Below, piece by piece: positions 25,617-33,605 of a stretch of 64,000 nucleotides of DNA. The translations under genes and the position numbers were made by a program. Source of the DNA: CBDDHT01 sp965228615 (GTDB lineage: Bacteria; Pseudomonadota; Alphaproteobacteria; Rhizobiales; Methyloligellaceae); NCBI GenBank assembly GCA_965228615.1, contig CBDDHT010000004.1, positions 2,294,001 through 2,358,000 on the forward strand, in the 5' to 3' direction. The notes beneath the pieces are model-generated. The model ran no database searches, was not told where the DNA came from, and was given only the letters and a program-made list of their open reading frames with translations. Each line of letters opens with the position of its first letter. Position 1 is the stretch's first letter.

Positions 25617-25913
25617 ATGAAATGGCACTTTGCAGCTTTCGCTGTCGCCTTAATGTTCACTGCATCGCCTGCGCTCGCTCAAGGTTGCGATACCAAGCCC
25701 GGCCGCGATGGCGGACAAGCCCGTTGCTCGTCCGGCAAAGTCTGCACCGGTCCCTATGAAGGGATCTATGGCCGAGGTAATTGCCAGCCGCTCAAAGGAT
25801 GCGATTCCAAACCGGGCCGCGATGGCGGCCAGGCCCGTTGCCCACGACACATGGTGTGCACCGGCCCGTTCGAAGGCATTTATGGCAGAGGTAACTGCCA
25901 GCCCCCGGCATAA
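25617..25913 (+). CDS. small secreted Cys-rich protein of two tandem repeats
   Basis: 98 residues. A signal peptide (MKWHFAAFAVALMFTASPAL, cleaved after ALAQ) is followed by two nearly identical units of about 38 residues: GCDTKPGRDGGQARCSSGKV then CTGPYEGIYGRGNCQP, and GCDSKPGRDGGQARCPRHMV then CTGPFEGIYGRGNCQP. Each unit has four Cys in the spacing C-x12-C-x5-C-x12-C, with many Gly and Arg, consistent with a small disulfide-knotted or metal-binding module. I do not recognise a family. GGGAGAAA precedes the ATG. The WRN-repeat gene follows on the same strand after 147 bases. Confidence 0.8.
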   Translation: MKWHFAAFAVALMFTASPALAQGCDTKPGRDGGQARCSSGKVCTGPYEGIYGRGNCQPLKGCDSKPGRDGGQARCPRHMVCTGPFEGIYGRGNCQPPA

Positions 25914-26060
25914 GCGATTCTGGTCCGCGCCCGATCACTGTCGATTGGGCGCGGACACGCGACTATGACTTTGGCCATTACCATTTTTTGCCTAGCATTA
26001 AGTCGCCTAATGCCCTTAAGTGCGCCGTACCGGGCGCGAAACAAAATACGGATAGTCTAT

Positions 26061-26267
26061 ATGGCAATTCTCAGAAGTCGTGATGGCAAGTTTTACGATA
26101 TTCCAGACAGCGAGCTGTCCAGCATGGAGGTCCCGGCTGAAAAGCTGAAGGATGTCCTGTCGGAAATGGGCCCTGAGGGTGGTTCGGGCAACGTGCAGCC
26201 TTATGGCTGGGGTTGGCGTAACCACTGGCGCAACCACTGGCGGAATTGCTGGCGCAACTGCTACTGA
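26061..26267 (+). CDS. 68-residue protein with C-terminal (WRN[H/C])4 repeats; candidate peptide precursor or metal-binding peptide
   Basis: The ATG at 26061 begins AILRSRDGKFYDIPDSELSS then MEVPAEKLKDVLSEM, a plausible folded or leader-like N-terminus; a longer frame to 25965 looks non-coding. A Gly-rich linker (GPEGGSGNVQPYGWG) leads to the C-terminus WRNHWRNHWRNCWRNCY. Bases 26214-26261 are four tandem 12-bp units coding Trp-Arg-Asn-His/Cys. Two readings are possible: Trp-x-Asn is the crosslinking motif of three-residue cyclophane RiPPs made by radical SAM enzymes; or the His, His, Cys, Cys at four-residue spacing form a metal site on one face of a helix. No radical SAM gene is in the window. 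The ribosome site is weak. Confidence 0.7.
   Translation: MAILRSRDGKFYDIPDSELSSMEVPAEKLKDVLSEMGPEGGSGNVQPYGWGWRNHWRNHWRNCWRNCY
26214..26261 (+). repeat. four tandem 12-bp units coding Trp-Arg-Asn-His/Cys
   Basis: Unit TGGCGNAAYYRC repeated four times in frame; third-position differences (CGT/CGC/CGG, AAC/AAT) show the protein repeat is kept by selection rather than by very recent slippage. Confidence 0.85.
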
Positions 26268-26329
26268 TACTGAAAGACAGTTGCTAGAGCTGCGTGCCAA
26301 CCAATCGCAGCATATTTGTAACAATAGGG

Positions 26330-26363
26330 AAATGGCCGGCCAAATAATTTGGGCGGCCATTTT
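26330..26363. terminator. convergent hairpin terminator
   Basis: Stem AAATGGCCGGCC / GGGCGGCCATTT around AAATAATTT, followed by TTCTTTC. It serves the plus-strand WRN gene and, read in reverse, the minus-strand globin gene. Confidence 0.75.
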
Positions 26364-26426
26364 CTTTCAGTGTGTTGGACACGATCAACCAACACTCATC
26401 TCTTTTCTGCTCTCAAATCCCAGAGG

Positions 26427-26840
26427 CTACGGAACTGAAATCACCGCCTCATTCTTGTAGCGACCGAAGCACTCTGAAACGTCTTTCTTGACCAGAACTT
26501 TCAGCATTCTGATATCATAGGCCAGCCATTTTCCTCTGAGATCGGGGCGAATTCCAACCTCGACCAGCGACTGTCTGAGAAGTTCGTGCCGGGTTAGAAA
26601 GACTTCTTCCGTGATTAATAGATGCGTATGGGCCGTTTTGGGCAGTCTCCCGCCATAGATCCTCGGTCCGCCGAACACCCCGCACATGAACTCGCTTTGT
26701 TGCGATTCCAGGTGTGAACGTTGCACGCCTTCGAAAAACCCCTTCAACCAAGGGTGGTCGAGAAGCTTGCCGTAAAATATCTTATGCACGCGTTCCAGGC
26801 ATGCCATTCCACCGATCTCGTCGAAAAATGCCGGCGACAT
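26427..26840 (-). CDS. truncated haemoglobin-like protein
   Basis: The ATG at 26840 (137 residues) begins right at the globin domain; a longer frame starting with TTG at 26891 is possible and no start has a good ribosome site. The sequence FFDEIGGMACLERVHKIFYG matches the A/B helices of truncated haemoglobins, and TAHTHLLITEEVFLTRHELL matches the F-helix region with the proximal haem His and the ITEEHF-like motif. Such proteins bind O2 or NO, or protect from nitrosative stress. The C-terminal helix follows normally. Monocistronic, convergent with the WRN-repeat gene. Confidence 0.8.
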   Translation of the reverse strand: MSPAFFDEIGGMACLERVHKIFYGKLLDHPWLKGFFEGVQRSHLESQQSEFMCGVFGGPRIYGGRLPKTAHTHLLITEEVFLTRHELLRQSLVEVGIRPDLRGKWLAYDIRMLKVLVKKDVSECFGRYKNEAVISVP

Positions 26841-27176
26841 AATCAGTGTGCCCAAGCCATTGAAACGATCCCACCCCAGATTTACGTTCAACAGGAACAG
26901 GGATAACAGCGCGCGATGAATACCCCCCTAAATCGGACGTTCCCAGCGGTTGTCTGCAAGATGCTGGACTTCGGCCCGAGACTCGACAAGACTCAAGCAG
27001 GGTGACGACCTGCGCTCACGTAATCATTCAGGTGCAAGCCCCAGATCTTTGCCCTTACATCGAACACGCCGCGCGCCGCTTTTTGGTGTCGATTGGGAGG
27101 GGGGAATCCGGAAAAAGACGAAACAACCCCATGCAAAGGCATGAGATGCATTGTTTCGATCGATAGAATCTTGGTT
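26841..27176. other. region without a recognised gene
   Basis: Apart from the possible N-terminal extension of the globin gene (to 26891), I see no credible coding frame or hairpin with a T-run. It separates the globin gene's 5' end from the stop of the oxidase-like gene, so the globin promoter should be here. Confidence 0.5.
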
Positions 27177-27656
27177 TCAGGCGTCTTCCATTGCTGAATC
27201 GTGCATCTGCTGGAAGTTGGCAATCCACGTGCGACGCAGCTCGTCTTCGGTCGCGCCGATATCGTAGGCCGGCGACATCAGAGGCAGGGCACGTTTGACC
27301 GAAACCATCACGATCATACTCATGCGGTCACACAATTCACCCCATATCGCTTCAAACTTCGGCAAGTGTGATTGAAAGGCTTCGCTACCGCGCCGCAGAA
27401 ACACGGCACGCCCCTTAATGCGGCACCCCTTGCGGGTGAAGGGATCCACGAAATTGATGTCGACCTGCGGATTGACGCGCAGATTGGCAACCGTGTTCGG
27501 TGAGCGGATTTCTCCAAAGGCAATATGATTATCGTCGATGACCATGAATGTGCCCTTGGGCGAGACATTCGGTGTCCCGTCAGGGCTCGCGGTACCCACA
27601 TAGCCGAGACGATGTGCATCGATGATCTTTTTGAACACGGGCGTCAGAACAGCCAT
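27177..27656 (-). CDS. pyridoxamine 5'-phosphate oxidase-fold protein
   Basis: 159 residues with the split-barrel flavin-binding fold. Characteristic stretches are YVGTASPDGTPNVSPKGTFM, IAFGEIRSPNTVANLRVNPQ and VDINFVDPFTRKGCRIKGRA, as in small PNPOx-like proteins that bind FMN, F420 or haem. It is too short and lacks the C-terminal dimerisation segment of true PdxH. AGGAGAAA precedes the ATG. Likely a general flavin reductase or pyridoxamine oxidase-related protein; substrate unknown. Confidence 0.85.
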   Translation of the reverse strand: MAVLTPVFKKIIDAHRLGYVGTASPDGTPNVSPKGTFMVIDDNHIAFGEIRSPNTVANLRVNPQVDINFVDPFTRKGCRIKGRAVFLRRGSEAFQSHLPKFEAIWGELCDRMSMIVMVSVKRALPLMSPAYDIGATEDELRRTWIANFQQMHDSAMEDA

Positions 27657-27826
27657 GACAGATTTCTCCTCGACAGATCGACGGCAAGTCGTCTTTCAGA
27701 GGCTATCCTACTGATCACAGCCAGGAGGAACAATCGCCGGCCACCTTTCGATGCACATCGCTCACCTTGTTTGGACCCAAGCCGGCTCCTACCCTATGGG
27801 ATCGATCGAGAAGGAGTGAGATTCCA

Positions 27827-28729
27827 GTGAGTGAATTCAAAGAACAAATTGGTCTGAACGCCTGGCGCCAACAGACCAATCACAATCGGATGATCGACTT
27901 CCAAACGGAAGCGAGCGGCACCGAACCAGTCAAGCTTGCGTTCTTTGGCAGCTCAGCCTTTCGGATTACCGCACCGTCCGGATTGACCGTGATGATCGAC
28001 CCATGGCGCAATCTGCCAACCGGCAAATGGGACTGGTATTTTCACGATTTTCCCATGACAAGCGTGGACATCGGTGTTTCGACGCATGCCCACTTCGATC
28101 ACGACGCGCTCCATCTGTTGGACGCAAGCGTTCTTCTCGATCGTCTGATCGGGACCTATGAATTGGGCGATATATGTATCACCGGCATTGCCGACAAACA
28201 CGCCATCGACTCGACCTATGCAACCTATGACATGCATCGCATCAACAGCATGTTCGGCAGACAATCTCTCAGCCCGCCCGACAACGCACGGTCCTGGGAC
28301 AATTGTCTGATCACAGTCGAAACAGGCGGCCTGCGAATTCTGCATTGGGGTGATAATCGACACAATCCACCACAGGCCGTTTGGAACAGCATTGGTCCGG
28401 TCGACATTCTACTGATGCCGGTCGATGACAGTCAGCACGTGATGGGCAATCCTATGGTGGCAGACGTCATTGCCCGGATCGAACCGAAGATTGTCGTACC
28501 GCATCACTATTACAGCTGGACGGTCGTTCAACGGCAAAGCACTCTGCTAACCGCCGAGCGCTGGCTCTCCGAGCAACCCAGAGTAAGGCGGCTCGATACT
28601 GCGGAGACCAGCTACACCCCGGACGCTCTCCCTTCAGAGACGACTGTCGATAGTTTCGGAGACAATGTCGCCTTTGATGTGACCGCATGGCATGCCGACA
28701 ACGGTTTGATCGTGACAGAGAATTCGTAA
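27827..28729 (+). CDS. metallo-beta-lactamase-fold (UlaG-like) hydrolase
   Basis: The GTG at 27827 has AAGGAG ten bases upstream, and is preferred to starts further 5'. About 300 residues. The zinc-binding motif STHAHFDHDAL (H-x-H-x-D-H) is clear, with later RILHWGDNRHN and VDILLMPVDD and a final His in KIVVPHHYYSW, the UlaG-type arrangement. KLAFFGSSAFRITAPSGLTV then MIDPW is the usual first beta-strands. UlaG relatives are lactonases, phosphodiesterases or N-acyl-ethanolamine hydrolases; the specific substrate cannot be told. Stand-alone, convergent with a glutathione transferase gene. Confidence 0.85.
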   Translation: MSEFKEQIGLNAWRQQTNHNRMIDFQTEASGTEPVKLAFFGSSAFRITAPSGLTVMIDPWRNLPTGKWDWYFHDFPMTSVDIGVSTHAHFDHDALHLLDASVLLDRLIGTYELGDICITGIADKHAIDSTYATYDMHRINSMFGRQSLSPPDNARSWDNCLITVETGGLRILHWGDNRHNPPQAVWNSIGPVDILLMPVDDSQHVMGNPMVADVIARIEPKIVVPHHYYSWTVVQRQSTLLTAERWLSEQPRVRRLDTAETSYTPDALPSETTVDSFGDNVAFDVTAWHADNGLIVTENS

Positions 28730-28806
28730 CGGCCGGGATCAAGGCCCTCATCGAGAAGGCAGCTCGGGCGCTAGAGACACGACTGTGGTCAACGCGCCTG
28801 TTCACC

Positions 28807-29418
28807 TCATGAATCGTCGGGTCTCTGTGTTGCAATCATTGAGGGGCGCTCTGATATCTGGTCCATCCACGCCGTCAACTTCGGACGGCCCTTCCGCCAG
28901 TTGAAATCGGCAACCCAGGCCTCAAGACCGAGACCGCTCGCAAGTGTAAGCTGTGGCAGATTGATAGGTCCCTGCATCAAGGGACAGTCGATCTCATTTT
29001 CCCAGACATCGGCGAGGCGTCGGCAGCGCTCTGTTTCATGTTCAATGATCGTCGCCGAACGATCGGACTCCCGCCTGAGGATTTCTCGGAACCAGACACT
29101 GATGGCATCGGTCAGGCTGCGGGCCAGAGCGTTGAGACGCCGATACTCCCAGCCGATTTCGCCGTCCGGAATCGTCGCGATCCGCGTTCCGGCCACATGG
29201 TCCAAATAGGCGCAAACCAATTCGGATTCCTCGATACCGGTGCCATCGTTGCGGATGAGATAGGGAACACGACCCGACGGATTGATCGCGTAGTAGGGAC
29301 TGCCAGGGACACGCGTTTTCGCCACGAACAGCTCGACCTCATCGTCCAGGCCAGCCTCAATCACCATCATCCGAGCCATGCGGGAGAACGGCGAATGGGG
29401 TGTGACGTATAGCTTCAT
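28807..29418 (-). CDS. glutathione S-transferase family protein
   Basis: 203 residues in two domains. The thioredoxin-like N-terminal domain starts KLYVTPHSPFSRMARMMVIE with Ser in the region of the catalytic residue, and has the cis-Pro and glutathione contact NPSGRVPYL...GIEESELVCAYLD. The helical C-terminal domain follows (TLASGLGLEAWVADFNWRKG). Likely conjugates or reduces small electrophiles with glutathione in the cytoplasm. Length is normal and no truncation is seen. Monocistronic. Confidence 0.88.
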   Translation of the reverse strand: MKLYVTPHSPFSRMARMMVIEAGLDDEVELFVAKTRVPGSPYYAINPSGRVPYLIRNDGTGIEESELVCAYLDHVAGTRIATIPDGEIGWEYRRLNALARSLTDAISVWFREILRRESDRSATIIEHETERCRRLADVWENEIDCPLMQGPINLPQLTLASGLGLEAWVADFNWRKGRPKLTAWMDQISERPSMIATQRPDDS

Positions 29419-29521
29419 TGCGATGGCGGTCCTTAGGTTGGCGACGGGCTCCTATGCCCAAACAGCGCTACAGATGCGCGGCATCCTGCATTCGGTTGAA
29501 CGCAGGATGCCTTTGCAATCT

Positions 29522-30184
29522 TTAGTTGGAGCTTCTGGCAAGCTCCGCTTTCGCAGCGTCCAATTCGGTCTTGGCTGTCGCAAGTTCGCTCGCGAGGGAT
29601 GTCGCTTTTGCTTCGGCATCCGCCATCCCTTTTTTCGCCGCCGCAAGATCTGCCTTGGCCTTTTCGAATTCGACCTTCATCGATGCGAGCTTGCCTTTCG
29701 CATCGGAGAGCGCGGCATTGGCTGCATCCAGGCCCTTGCTCTTCGTATCGCGCGCCGTCTCCGCTTCGCTAAGGCTCGTTTTCAGACCGGCGAGCTGCTT
29801 GCCAAGTGCTCCGACTTTTTCCGCTGCCGACTTTGCTTCGACTCCGGCTTTCTCGGCCGTTTCCGCAAGTTTTGCCTTGAGGTCCGTTATCTCCTTCGTG
29901 AATCCGGCAATCTTGCCTTCTGCATCGCCCGCAGCTGCCTTGGCCTTCTCACCGGCGTCTTTCAACGTCGCAAGCTCGGATTTGGCCGATTCAAGCTGCG
30001 TACCGGCGGAATTGGCAAGGTCTTGCGACTGCCGCATTTGAACCGTCGTGTAGATCAATCCCGCGACCAGAAGGCCGCCCAAAACCCATACCCAGCTAGG
30101 CACATGCCCACTTGGCGGCGGAGCCGGCTCGCTTGCAGGTGGTTTCGGCTCGCTTTTCTCTTTTGATTCGTCGGAACTGCTCAT
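29522..30184 (-). CDS. membrane-anchored coiled-coil protein
   Basis: The ATG at 30184 has AGGAG upstream; the frame extends to 30286 but that part is not conserved in character. About 220 residues: a short cytoplasmic head rich in Ser, Glu, Pro and Lys, one transmembrane helix (VPSWVWVLGGLLVAGLIYTT), then about 165 residues of Ala/Lys/Glu heptads with repeated phrases such as AKSELATLK, AKAELARS and AKADLAAAK. It should form a long helical rod projecting from the inner membrane. Low-complexity composition prevents family assignment. Minus strand, about 100 bases after the SCO1-like gene. Confidence 0.7.
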   Translation of the reverse strand: MSSSDESKEKSEPKPPASEPAPPPSGHVPSWVWVLGGLLVAGLIYTTVQMRQSQDLANSAGTQLESAKSELATLKDAGEKAKAAAGDAEGKIAGFTKEITDLKAKLAETAEKAGVEAKSAAEKVGALGKQLAGLKTSLSEAETARDTKSKGLDAANAALSDAKGKLASMKVEFEKAKADLAAAKKGMADAEAKATSLASELATAKTELDAAKAELARSSN

Positions 30185-30282
30185 ATTGGAATCTCCTGGT
30201 GGAAAGCGCTGGCACAAGAGGTTCGAGCCAGTGGAAGGGTTGATGGCCGTGCGCGAATAAAAGCCGGGAAACGAGTGTGTCG

Positions 30283-30849
30283 TCAATCACTCAGGCGCTT
30301 TTCCAGACTCTGTGCGATCAATTCGGCGGGAGTGCTGTGGGCAAAATGCGCGATCTGCGCGCCATCGGGCCCTATCAGGTAAAAAAGCGCGGTATGGTCG
30401 AAGTAGTATTCGCGATCCGTCTGACCGAAACGGCGAACAGCGATAACACTATAGTCATGGACTAATCTGTCGATTACCGCTTTCGAACCTGTCAGCCCCA
30501 CAAGGCGCGGGTGGAAGGCAGCCACATATTCAGCAAGATGCCCTGGGGTGTCGCGCGCGGGATCAAAGGTTACGAAAACCGGTAAGATTTTTCCCAAAGA
30601 CGATGGCGAAAGATTTCGCAATGCATCCGTCATGGTCAACAGACCCGTCGGGCAGACATCGGGGCAATGCGTATAACCGAACATCACAAGAAGGTACCGG
30701 CCACGCAGGTCGTTCTCCGAGACCGACTTGCCACGATGATCGACCAACGACGCCGTGGCTGCTGCGGACCGATGATCGACCGCCACCAAGGTCAGAGACA
30801 CAACCGCGAGGCAAATCAGTCGAATAACGATTGCTCGAATATGCGTCAT
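30283..30849 (-). CDS. SCO1/SenC family copper chaperone
   Basis: 188 residues. A signal peptide or N-terminal anchor (about 1-31) is followed by the thioredoxin-fold SCO domain: GRYLLVMFGYTHCPDVCPTG with the CxxxC copper ligands and, later, YYFDHTALFYLIGPDG with the third ligand His. SCO proteins deliver copper to the CuA site of cytochrome oxidase or act as thiol reductases. Here its ATG overlaps the TGA of the galactose-oxidase-like gene (30846-30849), so translation is coupled, and it is not near cox genes. The inferred role is copper loading of that enzyme. Confidence 0.9.
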   Translation of the reverse strand: MTHIRAIVIRLICLAVVSLTLVAVDHRSAAATASLVDHRGKSVSENDLRGRYLLVMFGYTHCPDVCPTGLLTMTDALRNLSPSSLGKILPVFVTFDPARDTPGHLAEYVAAFHPRLVGLTGSKAVIDRLVHDYSVIAVRRFGQTDREYYFDHTALFYLIGPDGAQIAHFAHSTPAELIAQSLEKRLSD

Positions 30850-33605
30850 GTCGACAACTCAACCGTTTTGTCGTCGAATCGGATCTTGCGCACATCGGTC
30901 AGGATATCGAAGCCGGTACTCCCCCAAACAACGACCCCATCTCCGTCGTCGGTCGGCCCCCATCCATAGTCGCTCGATTTGCCATTGATGACGAAGATGT
31001 CGACGTCGTTGATATACTGTGTTTCGCCCGGCACATCGGCGACCGTGTCGTTGCCGCCTGGTTCTTCGCCTCCGGGATCATCGTCAGAGAGTTTGACGGT
31101 CCTATCATTGAATCGGATTTCTTTGACATTGGTCAGGATGTCGAAGCCCTGGGAACTCCAGATCACAAATCCTTTGCCATCCTCCGTTTCACCCCAGCCA
31201 TAATCGCTGGACTTTCCAGAGACGATGAACGTGGTGACGTCGTCGACATATTGCGTCTCGCCCGGAACATCAGTGACTTCGCTGCCACCCGTACCCGGAT
31301 CCCCCGGATCGCCGGGTTCATCGTCGCCGAGTTTGACTGTGCGATCGCTAAACCGGATCTCACCCACATCAAACAACAGGTCGAAACCGTCTCCATTCCA
31401 GACGACGATCCCTTTGCCATCTTCCGTTTCGCCCCAGCCATAGTCGTTCGAATTGCCGTCGATTACGAATGCATCGACATCTTCGACGACTTGCGTCTCG
31501 CCAGCGATATCGGAAACAGTATTGCTGCCTGTATCCGGCGGTTCGGGGAGGTCGACCGGACGGCAAAGGATGCCGAATGCGTCAACTAGGCTGCCGGTTC
31601 GCCCGTAGATTGCATGGGCAGGATTTTCGGTACGGCAACGGAACGCCCCTCGCTCCTTGCCGCCCGTCCCGCCGATGGCGCCAAGAAAGACACCGCCAGC
31701 CTCGACGCGTCCGGAACCGTTCAGCGCAGCACATTGCATTTCGAGCCGCTTGACCAGTGTATCGGAACGCGTCTTGAAGCCGGCAACAGCCTGATCCCTG
31801 GCGCATGTCCTTGAGAACACGCTGCCGCCCGTGCCGCCTTTGCTTCCGCGGTTCACGGGGTCGCCGACCCAGCGCCCCTGGTCGTCAAGCGACACGCAGC
31901 GCGGACCGATTGCATTGAGGCCTGAAGCTGCTCGTCCATGCACGCCGACAAGTATTTCATCCGACTGGCAGGCGAGCTCGAATTCCGTTCCACCCTTACC
32001 GCCAACCAACGGCGTCCAATTGACAGCGAATGTCTGATCGGCAGCCGGATTGACCTGGACGATCCGCGCCTTGGAAGGCACGCCTTTGTCGTCGATCACG
32101 AAGACCAAGTAGGTACCGGGAGGCGCATCTGCGCCATTCGCCGGCGCCTGGACCGTTAGTGTGCCGCCGGCTGCGCTGAACGCCAGATCCAAGAACCGCT
32201 GATCCATATTGAAGCTGTGGGTAACCGAACCGGTCTTCACGAAGGTGACTCGCGCAATCGGACTGGCGCTGGAAACATCGAGGGCGAAGCTCTGACCGAT
32301 CGACACCACATTGGGCGCGTCGTCAATCAGAGGCCGCTCGGCGAGATTTCCGTTGGCATCGAAGAGATATGGCGGCGAGTAGATTTCAGCATTCAGATTC
32401 TTGACCGGCCCTGGGGCACCGCCACCAGCCACAAGGATACGCGCGTCCGGCAGAAGCAACGCTGTCGAATGATACAATCGCGGCTTGTCGGCCACCGCAC
32501 CCTGGGTCCACTCGCCCGTCTCCGGGTCCCAGATCTCGGCCACATTGTTGACGCCGACCAGTTTGTTCCATTGCCGGCTGCCACCGGTTGCAACGACGCG
32601 GCCATCGGCGATCACTGTCGTATTGAGCAGCCGGCGCTGGGTGGACATGTCCGCAGTTGCTGACACATCCGCCCGATGACCGGTCACATCGATCACCACT
32701 GCGCCCTTTGAGTTGCCGCCGCATTGCAGGATCATGCCCGGGCGAAACATGACAGCACTTGAGTCGTTTGCCGTATTGGCGCTTGGGAGCTTACCGGCAG
32801 GGCTCACAAGACCCGAGTCCTGGGTCGTGATGTGGTACATGTTGCCACTGGAATCGAAGCCGAAAACGCGCCCGTCGCGGACCACGAAGTTGCGTGGATA
32901 GAACCAATTCAAGCTGTTGGTGTCAGCGCCATTCAGCAGTTTGAAACTTCCGTCTGCCGCACGAATCTCAGGCCGGTCGGCGCCACCTGCGCCGCCTTGC
33001 AGGTAAACCGTCCCATTAGGAAGTGCCGTTGCCGTCCCATACCACCGGGCTCGGTTCATGTTGGCAGCACGGGTCAATTTGTTCGTCGCAGAGCGAAACA
33101 GGGTCGAATTCTTGTTACCGGTGTTATTCGTCCCACCGTTCACAAAATTGTCGCCCCCGGCGACGAGAACATCGCCGGAGCCGGGAAGCACCAACTGCGC
33201 ACTGCAGAAAATATCGGTATTTGTCGTGTTCTGCAGAGTGATATGGCCAGCCTCGGGACCGGCTTCCGGATCCCAGATATCGTAGACGAATTTTCCGGTC
33301 TGCTTGCCGTTCTGATCCGTTCCGTAGGTCATCACCCGGCCGTCTGGCGTCAAGACGGAATGAATCGCGATAATAGGCCAATCGAACACATCGCTCCAGG
33401 CACCGCGAACATTGTCCGCGTGCGCAGGCCATACCGAGGCAATCAGGATGAACGAGGTCAGGCAAGCAGCGCGCGCATAATTCGTTCCGTTGGCATTCCC
33501 TATGCGTCGGCTGTCCAAATATTTGAGGCGATTCGGCACAACTATTCGCTCCCTTCCGAGACAAAACACGGTTGCCGTCCCGTTCCGAGACACGAACAGC
33601 GGCAA
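30846..33605 (-). CDS. secreted galactose-oxidase-like copper radical enzyme with novel C-terminal repeats
   Basis: 919 residues from a TTG at 33605; the real start may be nearer the signal peptide (residues about 44-63, ending WPAHA), e.g. a GTG or TTG at residues 23-30. A kelch beta-propeller and a DUF1929-like C-terminal domain match galactose/glyoxal oxidases. Copper and radical residues are recognisable: Cys in TDIFCSAQLVLPGSG, Tyr in ARWYGTATALPNG, Tyr-His in RLYHSTALLLPDAR and His in GSVTHSFNMDQRFLD. Residues about 535-690 hold three Cys-paired, Gly-rich modules. Residues about 695-919 are three repeats of about 75 residues (DYGWGETEDGKG...EIRFSDRTVKL) resembling the end-strand motifs of RTX-type proteins. 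Coupled to a SCO1 gene. Confidence 0.88.
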   Translation of the reverse strand: MPLFVSRNGTATVFCLGRERIVVPNRLKYLDSRRIGNANGTNYARAACLTSFILIASVWPAHADNVRGAWSDVFDWPIIAIHSVLTPDGRVMTYGTDQNGKQTGKFVYDIWDPEAGPEAGHITLQNTTNTDIFCSAQLVLPGSGDVLVAGGDNFVNGGTNNTGNKNSTLFRSATNKLTRAANMNRARWYGTATALPNGTVYLQGGAGGADRPEIRAADGSFKLLNGADTNSLNWFYPRNFVVRDGRVFGFDSSGNMYHITTQDSGLVSPAGKLPSANTANDSSAVMFRPGMILQCGGNSKGAVVIDVTGHRADVSATADMSTQRRLLNTTVIADGRVVATGGSRQWNKLVGVNNVAEIWDPETGEWTQGAVADKPRLYHSTALLLPDARILVAGGGAPGPVKNLNAEIYSPPYLFDANGNLAERPLIDDAPNVVSIGQSFALDVSSASPIARVTFVKTGSVTHSFNMDQRFLDLAFSAAGGTLTVQAPANGADAPPGTYLVFVIDDKGVPSKARIVQVNPAADQTFAVNWTPLVGGKGGTEFELACQSDEILVGVHGRAASGLNAIGPRCVSLDDQGRWVGDPVNRGSKGGTGGSVFSRTCARDQAVAGFKTRSDTLVKRLEMQCAALNGSGRVEAGGVFLGAIGGTGGKERGAFRCRTENPAHAIYGRTGSLVDAFGILCRPVDLPEPPDTGSNTVSDIAGETQVVEDVDAFVIDGNSNDYGWGETEDGKGIVVWNGDGFDLLFDVGEIRFSDRTVKLGDDEPGDPGDPGTGGSEVTDVPGETQYVDDVTTFIVSGKSSDYGWGETEDGKGFVIWSSQGFDILTNVKEIRFNDRTVKLSDDDPGGEEPGGNDTVADVPGETQYINDVDIFVINGKSSDYGWGPTDDGDGVVVWGSTGFDILTDVRKIRFDDKTVELST
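30849..31523 (-). repeat. three tandem repeats in the oxidase C-terminus
   Basis: Repeats at residues about 695-775, 776-851 and 852-919. Each has GETQ, a DV-x-x-F strand, SxDYGWG, VVW or VIW and ends EIRFSDRTVKL / EIRFNDRTVKL / KIRFDDKTVEL. Asp/Gly/Pro-rich linkers separate the first two pairs. Confidence 0.85.

Noticed and set aside
25617..26267. CRISPR or short tandem repeat array
   Set aside because: The repeats are in frame inside genes and differ at third codon positions; there are no spacers.
29526..30041. 171-codon plus-strand frame with Ala/Ser-rich protein
   Set aside because: Mirror of the coiled-coil gene whose Ala/Lys/Glu codons give Ser/Phe/Ala in reverse.
30283..30849. SCO1 gene as part of a cytochrome oxidase cluster
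   Set aside because: No cox or CuA genes are nearby; its overlap is with the galactose-oxidase-like gene.
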